Part shown: positions 5,949-6,465 of the stretch, piece by piece
How the letters are laid out: every line of letters starts with the position of its first letter
How positions within the stretch are numbered: the first letter of the stretch is position 1
Assembly (NCBI GenBank): GCA_013812565.1
Contig: JACCTF010000476.1
Location: forward strand, 1 to 6,465
Direction of reading: 5' to 3'
DNA length: 6,465 nt
From: Pyrinomonadaceae bacterium
Lineage (GTDB): Bacteria; Acidobacteriota; Blastocatellia; Pyrinomonadales; Pyrinomonadaceae
The notes under the pieces: generated by a model
Databases searched by the model: none
Told to the model about the DNA's origin: nothing
What the model saw: only the letters and a program-made list of their open reading frames with translations
Program-made: the position numbers and the translations under genes

Positions 5949-6465
5949 ATGAAGAAAGTTAGATGTGCCGAATCACCACTATGCTTCAGGCTAGGCGTTC
6001 TGCTCTTTTTGGGAATGATCCTTCTCTGCGCATCCTCGACAATGGGTCAGACTTTCTACGGTTCGATTGTGGGGGATGTGAGAGATACTTCCGAGGCGGT
6101 GGTGCCCGGAACAGTCATGACCCTAACTAACCTGGGCACAAATGAAAAGCGCTCAATGGAAACTTCTGCTGAGGGTTCCTACCAGTTTGTTAGTCTGGTT
6201 CCAGGTCGATACCGCCTTGAAGCAGAGAAGAGCGGTTTCAAGCGCCACGTCCGTGAGCCGGTCGTAGTTGAAGTTCAGAGCGCCGTCCGCCTTGATCTCG
6301 CCTTAGAGATTGGTGAGATCAGTGACGTGGTAGAAGTAACGTCGCAGACGCCGCTCTTGCAGCCGGACACAACATCGCTCAGCCAGGTGGTTGACGCACG
6401 AAAAGTCCAGGAGATGCCACTAAACGGGCGCAACGTCTTGAATCTGGTGTCGCTGGTGCCAGGAG
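5949..6465 (+). CDS. Oar-like TonB-dependent receptor, N-terminal part (3' end outside window)
   Basis: Second receptor of the same family as the gene at 1-2778, seen here from its start. The 172 residues hold a signal peptide (basic start MKKVRC, hydrophobic stretch about 15-28, likely cleavage near TMG-Q at 33/34), then a carboxypeptidase-regulatory-like beta-sandwich domain (about 36-105; GSIVGDVRD, then GSYQFVSLVPGRYRLEAEKSGF), then the start of the TonB plug with EMPLNGRNVLNLVSLVPG at 155-172. The 'PLNGRN' plug motif is typical of acidobacterial receptors. It is open to the window edge; by family it should run about 900 more residues, beginning with the region where the first receptor's visible part begins. 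A palindrome upstream suggests sugar-responsive control. Codon use seems less GC-biased than in the first receptor, by eye. Substrate unknown. Confidence 0.93.
   Translation, partial: MKKVRCAESPLCFRLGVLLFLGMILLCASSTMGQTFYGSIVGDVRDTSEAVVPGTVMTLTNLGTNEKRSMETSAEGSYQFVSLVPGRYRLEAEKSGFKRHVREPVVVEVQSAVRLDLALEIGEISDVVEVTSQTPLLQPDTTSLSQVVDARKVQEMPLNGRNVLNLVSLVPG

Overview
The window looks like accessory chromosome of a soil-type Acidobacteriota, possibly class Blastocatellia. Three things suggest this: Oar-like TonB-dependent receptors with an N-terminal carboxypeptidase-regulatory domain and the 'PLNGRN' plug motif, Tat-exported catabolic enzymes, and moderately GC-rich genes separated by wide, repeat-bearing gaps. 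The lineage call is inference from gene style only.

Layout, all genes on the + strand. (1) 1-2778: C-terminal 925 residues of an Oar-like TonB-dependent receptor, open at the left edge. (2) 2779-3075: a gap almost filled by a nested inverted-repeat element (2794-3044) with roughly 50-bp outer arms and an inner pair of the CACAGAG type. (3) 3076-4386: a complete galactonate dehydratase of the enolase superfamily (DgoD type) with a Tat signal peptide, so probably periplasmic. (4) 4387-4661: a gap holding a strong Shine-Dalgarno and the first codons of a lost Tat-exported protein (4568-4633). (5) 4662-5273: a nucleoside-deoxyribosyltransferase-like (DRHyd-type) domain, the kind found at the N-terminus of bacterial 'TRAFs-binding domain' proteins. 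Here it stands alone, and its 3' end runs into inverted repeats. (6) 5274-5948: about 675 bp with no convincing gene, containing hairpins, a TATAAT box and a perfect TTAACCGGTTAA palindrome resembling a LacI-family operator. (7) 5949-6465: N-terminal 172 residues of a second Oar-like receptor, cut by the right edge.

The receptors and the exported sugar-acid dehydratase fit an outer-membrane uptake and periplasmic processing locus for carbohydrate-derived acids; the substrate link is inference. The middle part (4387-5450) looks like a decayed junction, with a gene start lacking its body and a sensor-type domain lacking its partner domain next to dispersed repeats. No complete novel system is visible. 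The most interesting items are the nested repeat element, the truncated DRHyd-type gene and the exported DgoD.
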